Shown: positions 16,546-28,631 of the stretch, one piece after another | Numbering within the stretch: position 1 is the first letter of the stretch | Layout: every line of letters begins with the position of its first letter | NCBI GenBank assembly: GCA_016713535.1 | Contig: JADJOY010000038.1 | Span: forward strand, 1-64,000 | Direction: 5' to 3' | DNA length: 64,000 nt | Source of the DNA: Deltaproteobacteria bacterium | Lineage (GTDB): Bacteria; JADJOY01 | Made by a program: the position numbers and the translations under genes | Notes under the pieces: model-generated | The model's input: the letters and a program-made list of their open reading frames with translations, nothing else | The model's database searches: none | Told to the model about the DNA's origin: nothing

Positions 16546-19500
16546 GCGAGACGACCGCATCCGACCGCGCTGCTCAGTGGGAGATTTCCGCCCTTCGTGA
16601 GCGGCTTCGTGGGCTCGAGGGGAAGCGCTTCTGGCGTGGCCTCGACGAGCTCGCCGAGGCGCCCGAGTTCACGGAGATGCTGAAGCGGGAATTTCCCGAT
16701 CAGGCGGACGAGTGGACCGACCCGGTGAGCCGGCGGAAGTTCGTCCAGCTCATGGGCGCCTCGTTCGCGTTCGCCGGTCTCACGGCCTGCTCCAGCCCCA
16801 AGACCGGCAAGATCCTTCCGTACGTGAAGCAGCCCGAGCAGCTCGTGCTCGGCCGGCCGATGTACTACGCGACCGCGCTCCAGTTCGGGGGTGTCGCCAG
16901 CGGTGTGCTGGTGGAGAGTCACGAGGGTCGCCCCACCAAGATCGAGGGCAACCCCGACCATCCGGCGACGCTCGGCTCGAGTGACGTGTTCACGCAGGCG
17001 GCCGTGCTGGGCCTGTTCGACCCGGACCGCTCGAAGACGGTCACGTTGCGCGGCGAGATTCACGCCTACGCCGATTTCGTGACCGCGATGCGCGACGTCC
17101 TGGCGCTGCAGAAGGTCAAGGGCGGCGCGGGCTTCCGGATCCTGACCGAAGCGGTCGGCTCGCCGACGCTCGGCGCGCAGATCCAGGCGATTCTCGGTGA
17201 CCTGCCGAAGGCTCGCTGGCACCAGTGGGAGCCGGTGGCGAGCCGCGACGCGGCGCGCGCCGCGGCGGTGGCGGTGTTCGGCAAGGACGTCGTGCCCCTC
17301 CTGAAGCTCGATGCGGCCGACGTGGTCGTGTCGCTCGACGCGGATTTCCTGGTGTGGGGGCCGAATCACGTTCGCTACGCGCGGGACTTCGGTGCGCGCC
17401 GGACCCCGCTCGTGGGCGCGGCGCACGGCGCCGGCGGTGGCGAGCACCTCAATCGTCTGTACACGTTCGAGCATGCCGACCTCGACCGGCGCGGTCTCGG
17501 ATCATCGCTATCGCGTGCGCTCGAGCGACGTCGCCGCGGTGGCGCAGGCGCTCGCTGCCGAGCTCGGAGTCGCCGGCGTGTCGGCCGGCAAGCTGCCCGA
17601 GGGTGTTCCGCCCAAGGCGATTGCCGCGCTCGCGAAGGATCTGCGCGCTCGGGGTGGGCGCGCGGTGGTGGTCGCGGGCGACGCGCAGCCGGCCTACGTC
17701 CACGCGCTGGCCGCCGCCATCAACGACGCGATCGGTGCGGTCGGCACGTCGCTCGTCTACCTCGATCCTCCCGATGTTCGCTCCGAGGATCACGGCGCCT
17801 CGATCACCGAGCTGGCCAACGACATGAAGGCCGGTAAGGTCGAGGTTTTGTTCATCGTCGGCAGCAACCCGGTGGTGACGGCGCCCGCCGAGCTGGGTTT
17901 CGTCGACGCTCTCGATCAGGTGAAGCTGCGCGTTCACGCCGGCCTCTACCAGGACGAGACGGCGCACCGTTGTCACTGGCACGTGCCGATGTCCCACGAG
18001 CTCGAGTCGTGGGGGGATGCGCGTGCGTGGGACGGCACGGTCTCGATCGTCCAGCCCCTCATCGAGCCGATCTACGCCACCAAGTCGGTCCACGAGGTGG
18101 TCGGCGTGCTGGGTCCCAAGCCGACGCGACCCGGAGTGGAGGCGATCAAGGAGGCCTGGTCGGCGAAGCTCGGCGCCGACTTCGAGAAGGTGTGGCGCCG
18201 CTCGCTCCACGATGGCTTCGTTGCTGGCACCGCACGTGAGCCGCTGGCGTTGGCGGTGCAGGGTGGGTGGCCCCAGGCTCTGGCCGCGCCCGCCGCGGTC
18301 GAGGGCATCGAGGTCGTGATCCGCCCCGATCCGTCGGTTTACGATGGCCGCTACGCCAACAACGGCTGGCTCCAGGAGCTGCCGCGTCCCATGACCAAGC
18401 TCGTGTGGGACAACGCCTGGCTGGTGAGCCCGGCCACCGCCGAGAAGCTCGGCCTGCACGACGAGGACGTCGTCGAGGTGAAGGTCGACGGTCGCGCGGT
18501 TCGCGGCCCGGTCTGGACGGTCCCCGGACACGCCGACGGCTCGATCACGACGCATCTCGGCTACGGCCGCGAGCGCGCCGGCACCGTCGGCAACCAGGTC
18601 GGCTTCGACGTCTACCCGATCCGTAGCGCGGCGCACGCGTGGATCGTGGCCGGCGCCGAGGTCGGAAAGACCGGCTCGACCTACGATCTGGTGAAGACCC
18701 ACGGCCACAACCAGATGGAAGGCCGGGGCTTGGTCCGTTACGCGTCGGCCGAGGAGTACGCGAGCAACTCCCACTTCGCGCACGAGGGTCACGAAGAGCC
18801 CGAGCAGAGCATGTACCCCGGGTACAAGTACGACCGGTACTCGTGGGGCCTCGCGATCAACCTGTCGAGCTGCATCGGCTGCAACACGTGCACGATGTCG
18901 TGCGTGGCCGAGAACAACATCGCGGTGGTCGGCAAGGAGCAGGTTCGACGCGGGCGCGAGATGCACTGGATCCGCGTCGACCGCTACTTCGAGGGCAAGG
19001 AGCTCGACGATCCGGCGATCTGGTTCCAGCCGGTGCCGTGCATGCACTGCGAGAACGCGCCCTGCGAGCAGGTCTGCCCGGTCGCCGCGACCGTCCACTC
19101 GAGCGAGGGCCTGAACGACATGGCCTACAACCGCTGCGTGGGCACCCGGTACTGCTCGAACAACTGTCCGTACAAGGTGCGTCGCTTCAACTTCCTCGCC
19201 TACTCCGACTTCTCGACCGAAAGCCTGAAGCTGGCTCGCAACCCGGACGTCACGGTGCGTAGCCGCGGCGTGATGGAGAAGTGCACCTACTGCGTGCAGC
19301 GCATCAATGCCGCGCGCAACGACGCCGAGCGTCAGGGGCGCACGATCCGCGACGGCGAGATCGTCACGGCCTGTCAGCAGGCGTGCCCGACCCAGGCGAT
19401 CGTCTTCGGCAACCTCAACGAAGCCGACAGCTCGATCGCAAAGGCGAAGGCGGACCCGAGAAACTACGGGATTCTGACCGACCTGAACACGCGGCCTCGA

Positions 19501-19560
19501 ACCACGTACCTGGCCGCCGTACGGAACCCCAATCCCGCGCTCGGCACCGACCACGGTTGA
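16542..19560 (+). CDS. actB: Alternative complex III subunit ActB (MopB-like plus Fe-S domain), frameshifted
   Basis: About 1006 residues after repair. It starts with a TAT-like signal [17 protein letters not shown] at about residue 64, followed by a degenerate molybdopterin-oxidoreductase-like domain (about 90-720) that in this family has no Mo cofactor. A C-terminal ferredoxin-like domain (about 770-970) has four Cys clusters: [37 protein letters not shown] and CTYCVQ with CQQACP, expected to bind one [3Fe-4S] and three [4Fe-4S] clusters. The frame breaks near 17487 after FEHADLD; restoring two bases gives [11 protein letters not shown], in which TGA.SDHR is typical of ActB. Unrepaired, the first frame ends at 17837. 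It is very likely functional in the organism. Confidence 0.93.
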
Positions 19561-19592
19561 CGGCGGCGTACCGCTGACGGATCGCACCACCG

Positions 19593-21002
<1,410 letters not shown>

Positions 21003-21010
<8 letters not shown>

Positions 21011-21542
21011 GCACCCCCTCTTCGGCTTGATGGTCGAGTTCGTCGAGCCGACCGATGTCGTGCGCGCGGCGCACGAGGCGTATCAGGCCGGTTACCGGAA
21101 GATGGACGCCTACTCGCCGTTCCCGATCGAGGAGCTCTCGGAGGCCCTCGGCCGTCACAAGAGCGGGCGGCTCCCGTTCATCGTGTTCGGTGGGGGCGTG
21201 ACCGGTCTGCTGGCCGGCCTCGGCCTCGAGTACTACGCGTCGGTGATCTCGTACCCGATGAACATCGGTGGCCGGCCGCTGGCGAGTTGGCCCGCGTTCA
21301 TCCCGCCGGCGTTCGAGACCACGGTGCTGTTCGCGGCGTTCGCGGCCGTGTTCGGGATGATCATCCTGAACGGTCTGCCCATGCCCTACCACCCGGTCTT
21401 CAACGTGCCGCAGTTCGCGCAGGCGAGCCGTGACCGCTTCTTCCTCTGCATCGAAGCGAAGGACCCGAAGTTCGATCTCGCCGCGACGCGGCACTTTCTC
21501 GAGGCACTCGAGCCCAAGGCGATCTATGAAGTCGACGAGTGA
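21003..21542 (+). CDS. actD: Alternative complex III subunit ActD (DUF3341)
   Basis: 179-residue membrane protein with two helices (about 65-85 and 105-130) and a short cytosolic N-terminal domain starting [20 protein letters not shown], the usual DUF3341 opening. Also family-like are [36 protein letters not shown] and [12 protein letters not shown]. The ATG at 21003 overlaps the actC stop. ActD is a structural subunit of the complex. It overlaps actE by 17 bp. Confidence 0.93.
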
Positions 21543-22164
21543 CGCCCGCGCGCGGGTGGCGGTGCTGGCGATCCTGACCCTCGTGGTCGGATGCCGGCAG
21601 CGGATGGCGGATCAGCCCGCTCCGCGCCCGCTCACACCGAGCCAGTTCTTCGCCGACGGACAGGCGAGCCGCCCGCTGGTGGAGGGCGCCGTGGCCCGCG
21701 GCGACCTCAACGAGGACGAGGCGCTGTACTCCGGCAAGGCCGGTGGCCAGTTCGTCGAGGAATTCCCGATCGCGGTGAACCGCGCGATGCTCGACCGGGG
21801 CCGCGAGCGGTTCGACATCTACTGCTCGCCCTGCCACGACAAGGTCGGCGAGGGTAAAGGGGTCGTCGTCCAGCGCGGCTTCCCACAGCCGCCGTCGTTC
21901 CACACCCAGCGGTTGCGCGACGCACGCCCCGGGTACGTGTACGACGTGATCAGCAAAGGCTTTGGCCGCATGCCGGCCTACGGCCCGCAGATCCCGGTGG
22001 CGGACCGTTGGGCGATCGTTTCCTACCTGCGCGCGTTGCAGCGCAGCCAGAACGCCACCCTCGACGACGTTCCTGCGGCCGAGAAGACCGCGCTGCTCGA
22101 GGGACCGAAGCCCGGCGCGGTGGAAGAGGCCGGGCATGGCGCCGCGCACGGAGACCATCGATGA
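21526..22164 (+). CDS. actE: Alternative complex III subunit ActE, monoheme cytochrome c lipoprotein
   Basis: 212 residues. The ATG at 21526 is within the end of actD and gives a lipoprotein signal ending LTLVVGC (Cys 23). One heme site CSPCH lies at residues 100-104, with GRMPAYGP (about residue 147) offering the distal methionine. It is a class I cytochrome c that passes electrons from ActA/B toward the oxidase. The C-terminal tail is His/Gly-rich. The stop overlaps the actF start as ATGA. Confidence 0.93.
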   Translation: MKSTSDARARVAVLAILTLVVGCRQRMADQPAPRPLTPSQFFADGQASRPLVEGAVARGDLNEDEALYSGKAGGQFVEEFPIAVNRAMLDRGRERFDIYCSPCHDKVGEGKGVVVQRGFPQPPSFHTQRLRDARPGYVYDVISKGFGRMPAYGPQIPVADRWAIVSYLRALQRSQNATLDDVPAAEKTALLEGPKPGAVEEAGHGAAHGDHR

Positions 22165-23357
22165 GCCCCACGGATCTGGCACGCCTTGACCTCAGGGCGC
22201 CCGAGGCCTGGGCGCAGTCGCGGCGCAAGGCGCTGGTCGTCGGCGGAGTCGCGACGGCGCTGATGGCCGTCGGCTTCTTCCTGAACCGCGAGCAATTCCT
22301 GCGCTCGTGGCTGCTCGGCTGGATGTTCTGGGTCGGCCTCGGCCTCGGCTGCCTCGGCCTGCTCATGCTCCAGTACCTGACCGGCGGAGCGTGGGGGATG
22401 GTGATCCGCCGCTTGCTGGAGGCGGGAACCCGGACGATCTGGCTGCTCGCAGTGCTTGGGTTGCCGATCTTCATCGGCGTGAAGGTCCTCTACGTCTGGG
22501 CGCAGCCGGAGCACATGGACGAAGTGCTGCGGGCGAAGGCCGGGTACCTCAACGTCCCGTTCTTCCTCGCGCGCGCCGCCGTCTACTTCGGGCTCTGGAT
22601 CGGCCTGACGACGCTCTTGAACAAGTGGTCGACGAGCCTGGACGAGCCGTCGGTGCACTACGCCGTCGAGAAGAAGATCAAGACCCTCGCAGGGCCTGGG
22701 TTGTGTCTCTTCATCCTGTCGGTGGCGTTCGCGGCGATCGACTGGGTGATGTCGCTGGAGCCTCACTGGTTCTCGACGATCTTCGGGCTGATGTGGCTCA
22801 TCAGCCTGGTGCTGACGGCCCACTCGTTCACGATCGCGGTCCTCTATTTCCTCACCCAGCGCGGACGCCCGATGGGCGTGCTGGTGAACAAGCACCACTT
22901 CCACGACCTCGCGAAGCTCCTGTTCGCCTTCGTGATGGTGTGGGCGTACTTCTCGTTCTCGCAGTACCTGATCATCTGGAGCGGCAACCTCCCGGAAGAG
23001 ATCACCTGGTACGTCACCCGCTTGAGCCACGGCTGGGAGTGGTTCGGCGTGAGCCTGCTGGTGTTCCAGTTCGCGGTTCCGTTTCTGCTGCTCATGCCGC
23101 GTAGCTTCAACTTCAACGCGTCGTTGGTCCTCAAGATCGCCGGCCTGATCCTGGTGATGCGCTTGGTGGACCTGTTCTGGATGACCGCCCCGGCGTTCCA
23201 TCCGAAGGCGCTGTCGATCCACTGGATGGACTTCGTCGCACCGGTCGCGATCGGTGGCTGGTGGGTTTCCGAGTACCTGCGCCAGCTCGCAACGCGTCCG
23301 CTGCTGATGGTCGGGGCTTCGGGTCTCGAGGAGGCGCTCCAGCATGGCGGACACTGA
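22161..23357 (+). CDS. actF: Alternative complex III subunit ActF (NrfD-like)
   Basis: 398-residue multi-spanning protein with about ten helices, related to ActC. Visible family phrases: LLGWMFWVGLGLGCLGLLML, QYLTGGAWG, AAIDWVMSLEPHWFSTIFG, LAKLLFAFVMVWAYFSFSQY and WSGNLPEEITWY. It makes the second large membrane subunit of ACIII. The frame is intact. The start overlaps actE (ATGA) and the end overlaps the next gene by 14 bp. Confidence 0.95.
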   Translation: MSPTDLARLDLRAPEAWAQSRRKALVVGGVATALMAVGFFLNREQFLRSWLLGWMFWVGLGLGCLGLLMLQYLTGGAWGMVIRRLLEAGTRTIWLLAVLGLPIFIGVKVLYVWAQPEHMDEVLRAKAGYLNVPFFLARAAVYFGLWIGLTTLLNKWSTSLDEPSVHYAVEKKIKTLAGPGLCLFILSVAFAAIDWVMSLEPHWFSTIFGLMWLISLVLTAHSFTIAVLYFLTQRGRPMGVLVNKHHFHDLAKLLFAFVMVWAYFSFSQYLIIWSGNLPEEITWYVTRLSHGWEWFGVSLLVFQFAVPFLLLMPRSFNFNASLVLKIAGLILVMRLVDLFWMTAPAFHPKALSIHWMDFVAPVAIGGWWVSEYLRQLATRPLLMVGASGLEEALQHGGH

Positions 23358-23838
23358 GCACACGGGCGCCACGACGTACGAGAAGCGTGACGTCAGCGTT
23401 CGTCCGGTCGCGATCGTGACCGTGGCGATCCTGGTCGCATCCTTCCTGGTGATGATCCCGGTCCGACTGCTGTTCGCGTACCTCAAGGGGCGCGAGCAGG
23501 CGCAGCAGACCGCGCCGGTCTCGCTCACCCGGGCGCAGGTACCCGAGGAAGTGCCCGAGCCTCGCCTCGAGCCGATCATCGGGCAGACCCTGGCGGAGAC
23601 CCGCAAGCGGGAGCTCGAGAAGCTCACCACGTACGGCTGGGTGGACAAGACCGGCGGCGTGGTGCGCATCCCGGTCGAGCGCGCCCTCGAGCTCACCGCG
23701 GCGAGCGGGCTGCCGTCGCGCGCCGGCGCCGCGCCCTACGAACAGTTCGCACCGACCAACCGCGGTTCCGAGGGGGCCGGCGGTAGCGACTCCCGGGCCG
23801 CTTCTCCGATCGTCTCGACGCAGGTGGGTCACGAATGA
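23344..23838 (+). CDS. Small membrane protein in the ACIII-caa3 operon
   Basis: 164 residues with one N-terminal helix (PVAIVTVAILVASFLVMIPV), a cytoplasmic or periplasmic tail containing EVPEPRLEP and YGWVDKTGGVVRIPVERAL (about residues 95-115), and a low-complexity end. The YGWVD...RIPVERA phrase recurs in small proteins coded beside ACIII and oxidase genes in related genomes, as I remember it, but its function is unknown. It overlaps actF by 14 bp and the second SCO gene by 4 bp, so it is in the same transcript. It may be an accessory ACIII or assembly subunit. Confidence 0.75.
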   Translation: MADTEHTGATTYEKRDVSVRPVAIVTVAILVASFLVMIPVRLLFAYLKGREQAQQTAPVSLTRAQVPEEVPEPRLEPIIGQTLAETRKRELEKLTTYGWVDKTGGVVRIPVERALELTAASGLPSRAGAAPYEQFAPTNRGSEGAGGSDSRAASPIVSTQVGHE

Positions 23839-24692
23839 GCATCCGGTTGCGAACAACGGCCGCGGCCCTCGCGGTGGCGCTCGCGTCGTCCGCGACCGCC
23901 GCACGGGCGAGCGACCAGGTGGCGACGACGCTGCCGAAAGGGCTCGAGGGCGTGTCCTTCGAGCAGAAGCTCGGCGTCCAGGTCCCGCTCGACCTGAGCT
24001 TCCGGGACGAGACCGGCCGTGAGCGCGCGCTTCGCGAGTTCGTGTCCACCGGCCGCCCGGTGATCCTCACGCTCAACTACCTCGAGTGTCCGATGCTGTG
24101 CACGGTCGAGCTCAACGGGCTGGTCTCGGCGCTCAAACCGCTGAACCTCACACCCGGAAAAGACTTCGACATCGTGACGGTGAGCTTCAACCCGGCGGAA
24201 GGCCCCGAGCTCGCGGCGGAGAAGAAGGCCAAGTACCTGGAGAGCTACGGACGGCCCGAGGCGGCCGAGGGTTGGCACTTCCTGACCGGTTCCGCCGAGT
24301 CGATCGCGACGCTCACCGACGCGGTCGGCTTCCACTACCGGTACGACGAGGCCGAGAAGCAGTTCTCGCACGCGGCCGGCATCATCGTGCTCACGCCGGA
24401 CGGCAAGGCGTCTCGCTACTTCTTCGGCGTCGAATTCGCGCCCCGTGACGTGAGGCTCGCCCTCGTCGAGTCGTCGCAGGGCAAGATCGGCACTCTCGCG
24501 GACAAGGTCATGCTCTTCTGCTTCCACTACGACCCGGCCGAATCGAAGTACGGCCTCGCGGCCCTGAACGTCATCCGGGCAGGCGGCGCGGCCACCGTGG
24601 TCGGACTCTTGGCTTTCGTGGTCCTGGGCAACCGCGTGGGTTCGCGCCGCGGGGTGCACGAGCCGTCCCGGGAGGTGACCCATGGGGTCTAA
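23835..24692 (+). CDS. SCO1/SenC family copper chaperone (second copy)
   Basis: 285 residues with a Sec signal (about 1-25), a thioredoxin-like domain with copper motif CPMLC in LNYLECPMLCTVELNGL (about residue 82), the ligand His in FSHAAGIIVL, and a C-terminal membrane helix (ATVVGLLAFVVLG). It is only distantly similar to the SCO upstream, with the anchor at the opposite end. The ATG at 23835 overlaps the preceding stop. It is immediately upstream of subunit II, the CuA-bearing protein it probably metallates. Confidence 0.92.
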   Translation: MSIRLRTTAAALAVALASSATAARASDQVATTLPKGLEGVSFEQKLGVQVPLDLSFRDETGRERALREFVSTGRPVILTLNYLECPMLCTVELNGLVSALKPLNLTPGKDFDIVTVSFNPAEGPELAAEKKAKYLESYGRPEAAEGWHFLTGSAESIATLTDAVGFHYRYDEAEKQFSHAAGIIVLTPDGKASRYFFGVEFAPRDVRLALVESSQGKIGTLADKVMLFCFHYDPAESKYGLAALNVIRAGGAATVVGLLAFVVLGNRVGSRRGVHEPSREVTHGV

Positions 24693-25733
24693 CGTCCCGC
24701 TTTTCCCCGAAGCGGCGTCTGCCGTCGCACTGCGCGTCGACGGGCTGTTCTACTTCTGGCTCGCGATGTCGCTGTTCTTCGCGGTGCTGATCTTCGTCGC
24801 CGTCCCGGTCCTGGCGATCAAGTTCCGGCGCCGGCCCGAGAACCAGACGTCGCAGCCGATCACGGGCTCCACGCCGATCGCGCCCACGGAGCCCAGCCAT
24901 CCGGAGGCGCACGGCACCTACGGACTGGAGATCGCCTGGTCGGTGATCCCGTTCATCCTCGCCATGGTGTTGTTCGCCTGGGGTGCCGTGGTGTTCTTCC
25001 ACATCTACCGCGCGCCCGACGACGCGATGAACGTCAACGTCGTGGGCAAGCGCTGGATGTGGAAGCTGCAGCACCCGAACGGCAAGCGCGAGATCAACGA
25101 GCTCCACGTCCCGGTCGGCACCGCCGTCAAGCTACGCATGACTTCGGAAGACGTCATTCACAGCTTCTACGTCCCGGCCTTCCGCGTGAAGATGGACGTC
25201 CTACCCGGCCGGTACACGACCTTGTCCTTCCGCCCGATCAAGACCGGGCGCTACCACCTGTTCTGCGCCGAGTACTGCGGCAACGAGCACTCGAAGATGG
25301 GTGGCTGGGTCGAGGTGATGGAGCCGGAGGACTTCCAGCAGTGGTTGTCCGGCGGTGCGGCCGCCGCCCCGGGTCAGCAGGTATCGCCGGCGGCCGCGGG
25401 CGCCGCGCTGTTCACGAAGTTCGCGTGCTCGAGCTGCCACCGGAAGGCGGGTCCCGGTGAGCCACCGGCGCTCGGCCCCAACCTCGACGGGGTCTTCGGA
25501 CACCCGGTGAAGCTCAAGAGCGGCGAGACGGTCACGGTCGACGAGACCTACATCCGACGCTCGATCCTCGAGCCCTGCCCGACGTCGTCGAAGGCTTCAT
25601 GCCGGTCATGCCGACGTTCAAGGGCCAGGTGGATGAAGACCAGCTCAACTCGCTGATCGAATACATCAAATCGCTCAAGAGTCCGGAAGCGACCGGCGCC
25701 GCGCAGGCGCCCGCTCCGGGGGGTAAGCCATGA
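24682..25733 (+). CDS. coxB: Cytochrome c oxidase subunit II with fused cytochrome c domain (caa3), frameshifted
   Basis: About 350 residues after repair. Two N-terminal transmembrane helices are followed by a cupredoxin domain with complete CuA ligands in [12 protein letters not shown] (Cys195, Cys199, His203, Met206), then a C-terminal cytochrome c domain (CSSCH at 249-253, distal Met in GFMPVMP). The fusion defines a caa3-type oxidase. The frame breaks near 25574: adding one C (gagccctg to gagcccctg) gives [19 protein letters not shown] and a natural end at 25733, overlapping coxA by 4 bp (ATGA). Without repair the cytochrome domain is destroyed at 25656. Confidence 0.93.
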
Positions 25734-27371
25734 CCTCGGCCGCGACGGCTTCCGACCTGCAGCACGAGCCGCAGGACTACATCAACGTCAGCTACACGAT
25801 CCGATCGTGGCTGATCACGTTCGACCACAAGCGCATCGCCATCCTCTATCTGATCTCGGTCACGCTGGCCTTCCTGCTGGGCGGCTTCTTCGCCGGCCTG
25901 GTACGTCTCGAGCTGCTCACGCCGACCGGGGACCTGATGCAGGCGGAGACCTATAACAAGGTCTTCACCATGCACGGCGTGATGATGGTGTTCTTCTTCC
26001 TGATCCCCGCGATCCCGGCGGTGCTCGGCAACTTTCTCGTGCCTCTCATGATCGGCGCGAAGGATCTGGCGTTTCCCAAGCTCAATCTGGCGAGCTGGTA
26101 CGTCTACAACATCGGAATCGCGTTCACGCTGTTCGCGATCGCCACCGGTGGTATCGACACGGGGTGGACGTTCTACGTGCCGTACAGCACGCAGTGGTCG
26201 ACTTCCAACGTCATCCCGGTTGGCCTCGGCGTGTTCGTGATCGGCTTCTCGTCGATCCTCACCGGCCTCAACTTCCTGGTGACCATCCACCGGATGCGGG
26301 CGCCGGGTCTCACCTGGTTCCGGCTGCCGCTCTTCATCTGGGCGATGTACGCCACGTCGCTGGTGATCATGCTCGGCACGCCGGTGGTCGCGATCACCAC
26401 GGTGCTGCTCGCTCTCGAGCGAATGTTTCACCTCGGCATCTTCGACGCCTCGATCGGCGGCGACCCGGTGCTCTTCCAGCACCTCTTCTGGTTCTACTCG
26501 CACCCCGCGGTCTACATCATGATCCTGCCCGCGATGGGCGTGATCAGCGAGCTGATCTCGACCTTCTCGCGCAAGCGGGTCTTCGGCTACGAGTTCGTGG
26601 CCTTCTCGAGCCTCGCGATCGCGCTGATCGGCTTCCTGGTGTGGGGCCACCACCTGTTCGTCGCCGGGCAGTCGACCTACGCCGGGCTGGTGTTCTCGGC
26701 GATCACGATGCTCGTCGCGGTGCCGTCGGCGGTGAAGGTCTTCAACTGGACGGCGACGCTCTACGGCGGGCTCGGTCTCGTTCGAGACGCCGATGCTCTA
26801 CGGCCTCGGGTTCATCGGGCTGTTCGTGATCGGCGGGCTCACCGGTGTCTTCTGCGCCACGATGGGCCTCGACGTCCACGTCCACGACACCTACTTCGTC
26901 GTCGCCCACTTCCACTACGTGATGGTGGGCGGCACGATCATGGCCTACCTGGGCGGGCTGCATTTCTGGTGGCCGAAGATGACCGGCAAGCTCTACCCGG
27001 AGTTCTGGGGCAAGATCTCGGCGGCGCTGGTGTTCGTCGGCTTCAACCTCACGTTCTTCCCGCAGTTCCTCCTCGGCTACCTGGGCATGCCGCGCCGGTA
27101 CTGGTCGTACCCGCCCGAGTTCCAGGTGCTGAACGTGCTCTCGACGGCGGGTGCGACCGTGCTCGGCCTCGGTTACGTGCTGCCGTTGATCTACCTGACC
27201 TGGTCGATGCGCTACGGCAAGGACGCTTCCGAGAACCCCTACGGAGCGACCGGGCTCGAGTGGAGGACGCCGTCGCCGCCGCCGACCGAGAACTTCCAGG
27301 TCACCCCGACCGTGACGTGGGAGGCCTACGACTACACGAGCGCGCCCGAGCCGGAGGTGTCCGTTGGCTGA
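25730..27371 (+). CDS. coxA: Cytochrome c oxidase subunit I, A2 type, frameshifted
   Basis: About 546 residues after repair, twelve-helix heme-copper oxidase core. Low-spin heme ligand in [11 protein letters not shown]; CuB region [15 protein letters not shown] (about residue 255), where the usual glutamate of HPEVY is replaced and the preceding Tyr-Ser is present: the YSHPxV motif that marks A2-type oxidases. HH of CuB in [10 protein letters not shown], and heme ligands in [15 protein letters not shown]. The frame breaks near 26770, where one extra G (ggcgggctcgg) spoils [16 protein letters not shown]. Unrepaired translation would end at 27385 in another frame. It reduces O2 and pumps protons. 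Confidence 0.95.
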
Positions 27372-28032
27372 CGCGAGCACCATGAGCACCTACGACCGCC
27401 GGCGCGTCGTCGCGCATCAGTTCGCGGACGCCCAGCAGCAGCGCGAAGCTGCGACCCTGGGGATGTGGTTCTTCCTCGTCCAGGAAGTCCTGTTTTTCGG
27501 CGGGTTGTTCGCGACCTACGCGGTCTACCGGTTCCGCTTCCCGGAGGCCTGGGCCGAGGCCAGCAAAGAGCTCGACGTGATGCTCGGCGCGGTCAACACC
27601 GCCGTGCTGATCGGCAGCTCGCTGACGATGGCGATGGCCGTCCACGGCGCCCAGACCGGCAATCGGCGCGAGCAGGTGATCTCGCTCGTCCTCACGTTCC
27701 TCCTCGGGACGACGTTCCTCGTCATCAAGGGCTTCGAGTACCACCACAAGTGGGTCGAGCACCTGATCCCGGGGCCGGGCTTCCAGTTCCATGGACCCGA
27801 GGCGCCGCACGCCCGGATCTTCTTCGCGGTCTACTTCGCGATGACCGGTATGCACGCCTTCCACATGGTGATCGGTCTCGGGCTGCTCGTGTGGCTGATC
27901 AAGAACGCCGCGCAGGGCATGTACGACGCTTCGTACAACATTCCCGTCGAGAACGTCGGGCTGTACTGGCACTTCGTCGACATCGTGTGGATCTTCCTCT
28001 TCCCGCTGCTGTATCTGGTTTCTCGGCACTGA
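27364..28032 (+). CDS. coxC: Cytochrome c oxidase subunit III
   Basis: 222 residues, about five to seven membrane helices. Family motifs: [46 protein letters not shown], and [19 protein letters not shown] with [23 protein letters not shown] at 27364 is preceded by a strong ribosome site GGAGGT (27353-27358) 5 nt away and overlaps the coxA end; an ATG at 27382 has no such site, so I take the TTG. Structural subunit protecting the oxygen channel of the oxidase. Confidence 0.93.
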   Translation: MADASTMSTYDRRRVVAHQFADAQQQREAATLGMWFFLVQEVLFFGGLFATYAVYRFRFPEAWAEASKELDVMLGAVNTAVLIGSSLTMAMAVHGAQTGNRREQVISLVLTFLLGTTFLVIKGFEYHHKWVEHLIPGPGFQFHGPEAPHARIFFAVYFAMTGMHAFHMVIGLGLLVWLIKNAAQGMYDASYNIPVENVGLYWHFVDIVWIFLFPLLYLVSRH

Positions 28033-28075
28033 CGTCGGCCGCTCCAGGCATCACACGCCCGAGGCTCAGCTCAAC

Positions 28076-28387
28076 ATGTCCACCCACGACGACCACGCTG
28101 CAGGACACATCGCCTCGCCGAAGCTCTATTTTGCGATCTTCGGCGCGCTCATGGTCGGTACGGCGATCACCGTCGCCGCCGCTTTCCATGACTTCGGGAC
28201 GCTGGGGTTGCCGATCGCGATGGCGATCGCCGTCGTGAAGGCCTCGCTCGTGGTGTGGTTCTTCATGCACGTGAAGTACGGCTTCCCGCTCGTCAAGGCG
28301 ATGATGCCGATGGCGATCGCGTTCCTGATCGTGCTGCTCGGCTTCACGTTGATGGACTACGTCGGCCGCGGCTTCCCGCTGCAGTGA
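28076..28387 (+). CDS. Cytochrome c oxidase subunit IV family protein
   Basis: 103 residues with three predicted helices. The sequence ALMVGTAITVAAAF, AIAVVKASLVVWFFMHVKYG and LIVLLGFTLMDYVG fits the prokaryotic subunit IV (CoxF/CaaD-like) family, in which KxxLVxxFFMH is characteristic. The His-rich N-terminus (THDDHAAGH) precedes the first helix. It is the last gene before the terminator of the respiratory operon. Confidence 0.9.
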   Translation: MSTHDDHAAGHIASPKLYFAIFGALMVGTAITVAAAFHDFGTLGLPIAMAIAVVKASLVVWFFMHVKYGFPLVKAMMPMAIAFLIVLLGFTLMDYVGRGFPLQ

Positions 28388-28393
28388 CTTTTC

Positions 28394-28414
28394 GGGGGGC
28401 TGTTCCAGCCCCCC
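28394..28414 (+). terminator. Stem-loop ending the act-cox operon
   Basis: GGGGGGCTG (28394-28402), TTC loop, CAGCCCCCC (28406-28414): a perfect 9-bp GC stem seven bases after the last oxidase gene. It is preceded by a short T run and followed by only weak T-richness (gcgctggtttcc). Position strongly supports a terminator. The remaining 217 bp to the GST gene hold no convincing coding sequence. Confidence 0.7.
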
Positions 28415-28631
28415 GCGCTGGTTTCCTCGGGGTCTTCGTCAAGACCCCGCCCGGCCACTGGAGCCGCGGCGCTTCGTCGCCGCGGATCGGGCCGGGGCCC
28501 CACCCCAAAGGCCGTCGCGGTTCACGCGCCGCGCTCCGCTGGCGCGACCGATCTCCGAGTCCGTTCAGTCACCGGTTCGGATCCCGGCGGGTCCGACGCC
28601 CAAGGCACGCGCTTGGCTCGCGTCGGGCGCG

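Noticed and set aside
17449-19590. A 713-codon minus-strand open frame over actB
   Set aside because: The plus-strand frame holds Fe-S cysteine clusters; the reverse has no recognisable domain.
25560-26790. Programmed frameshifting in coxB/coxA
   Set aside because: No slippery heptamer with downstream structure was seen; the breaks are single-base changes at G/C runs and similar breaks occur across unrelated genes.
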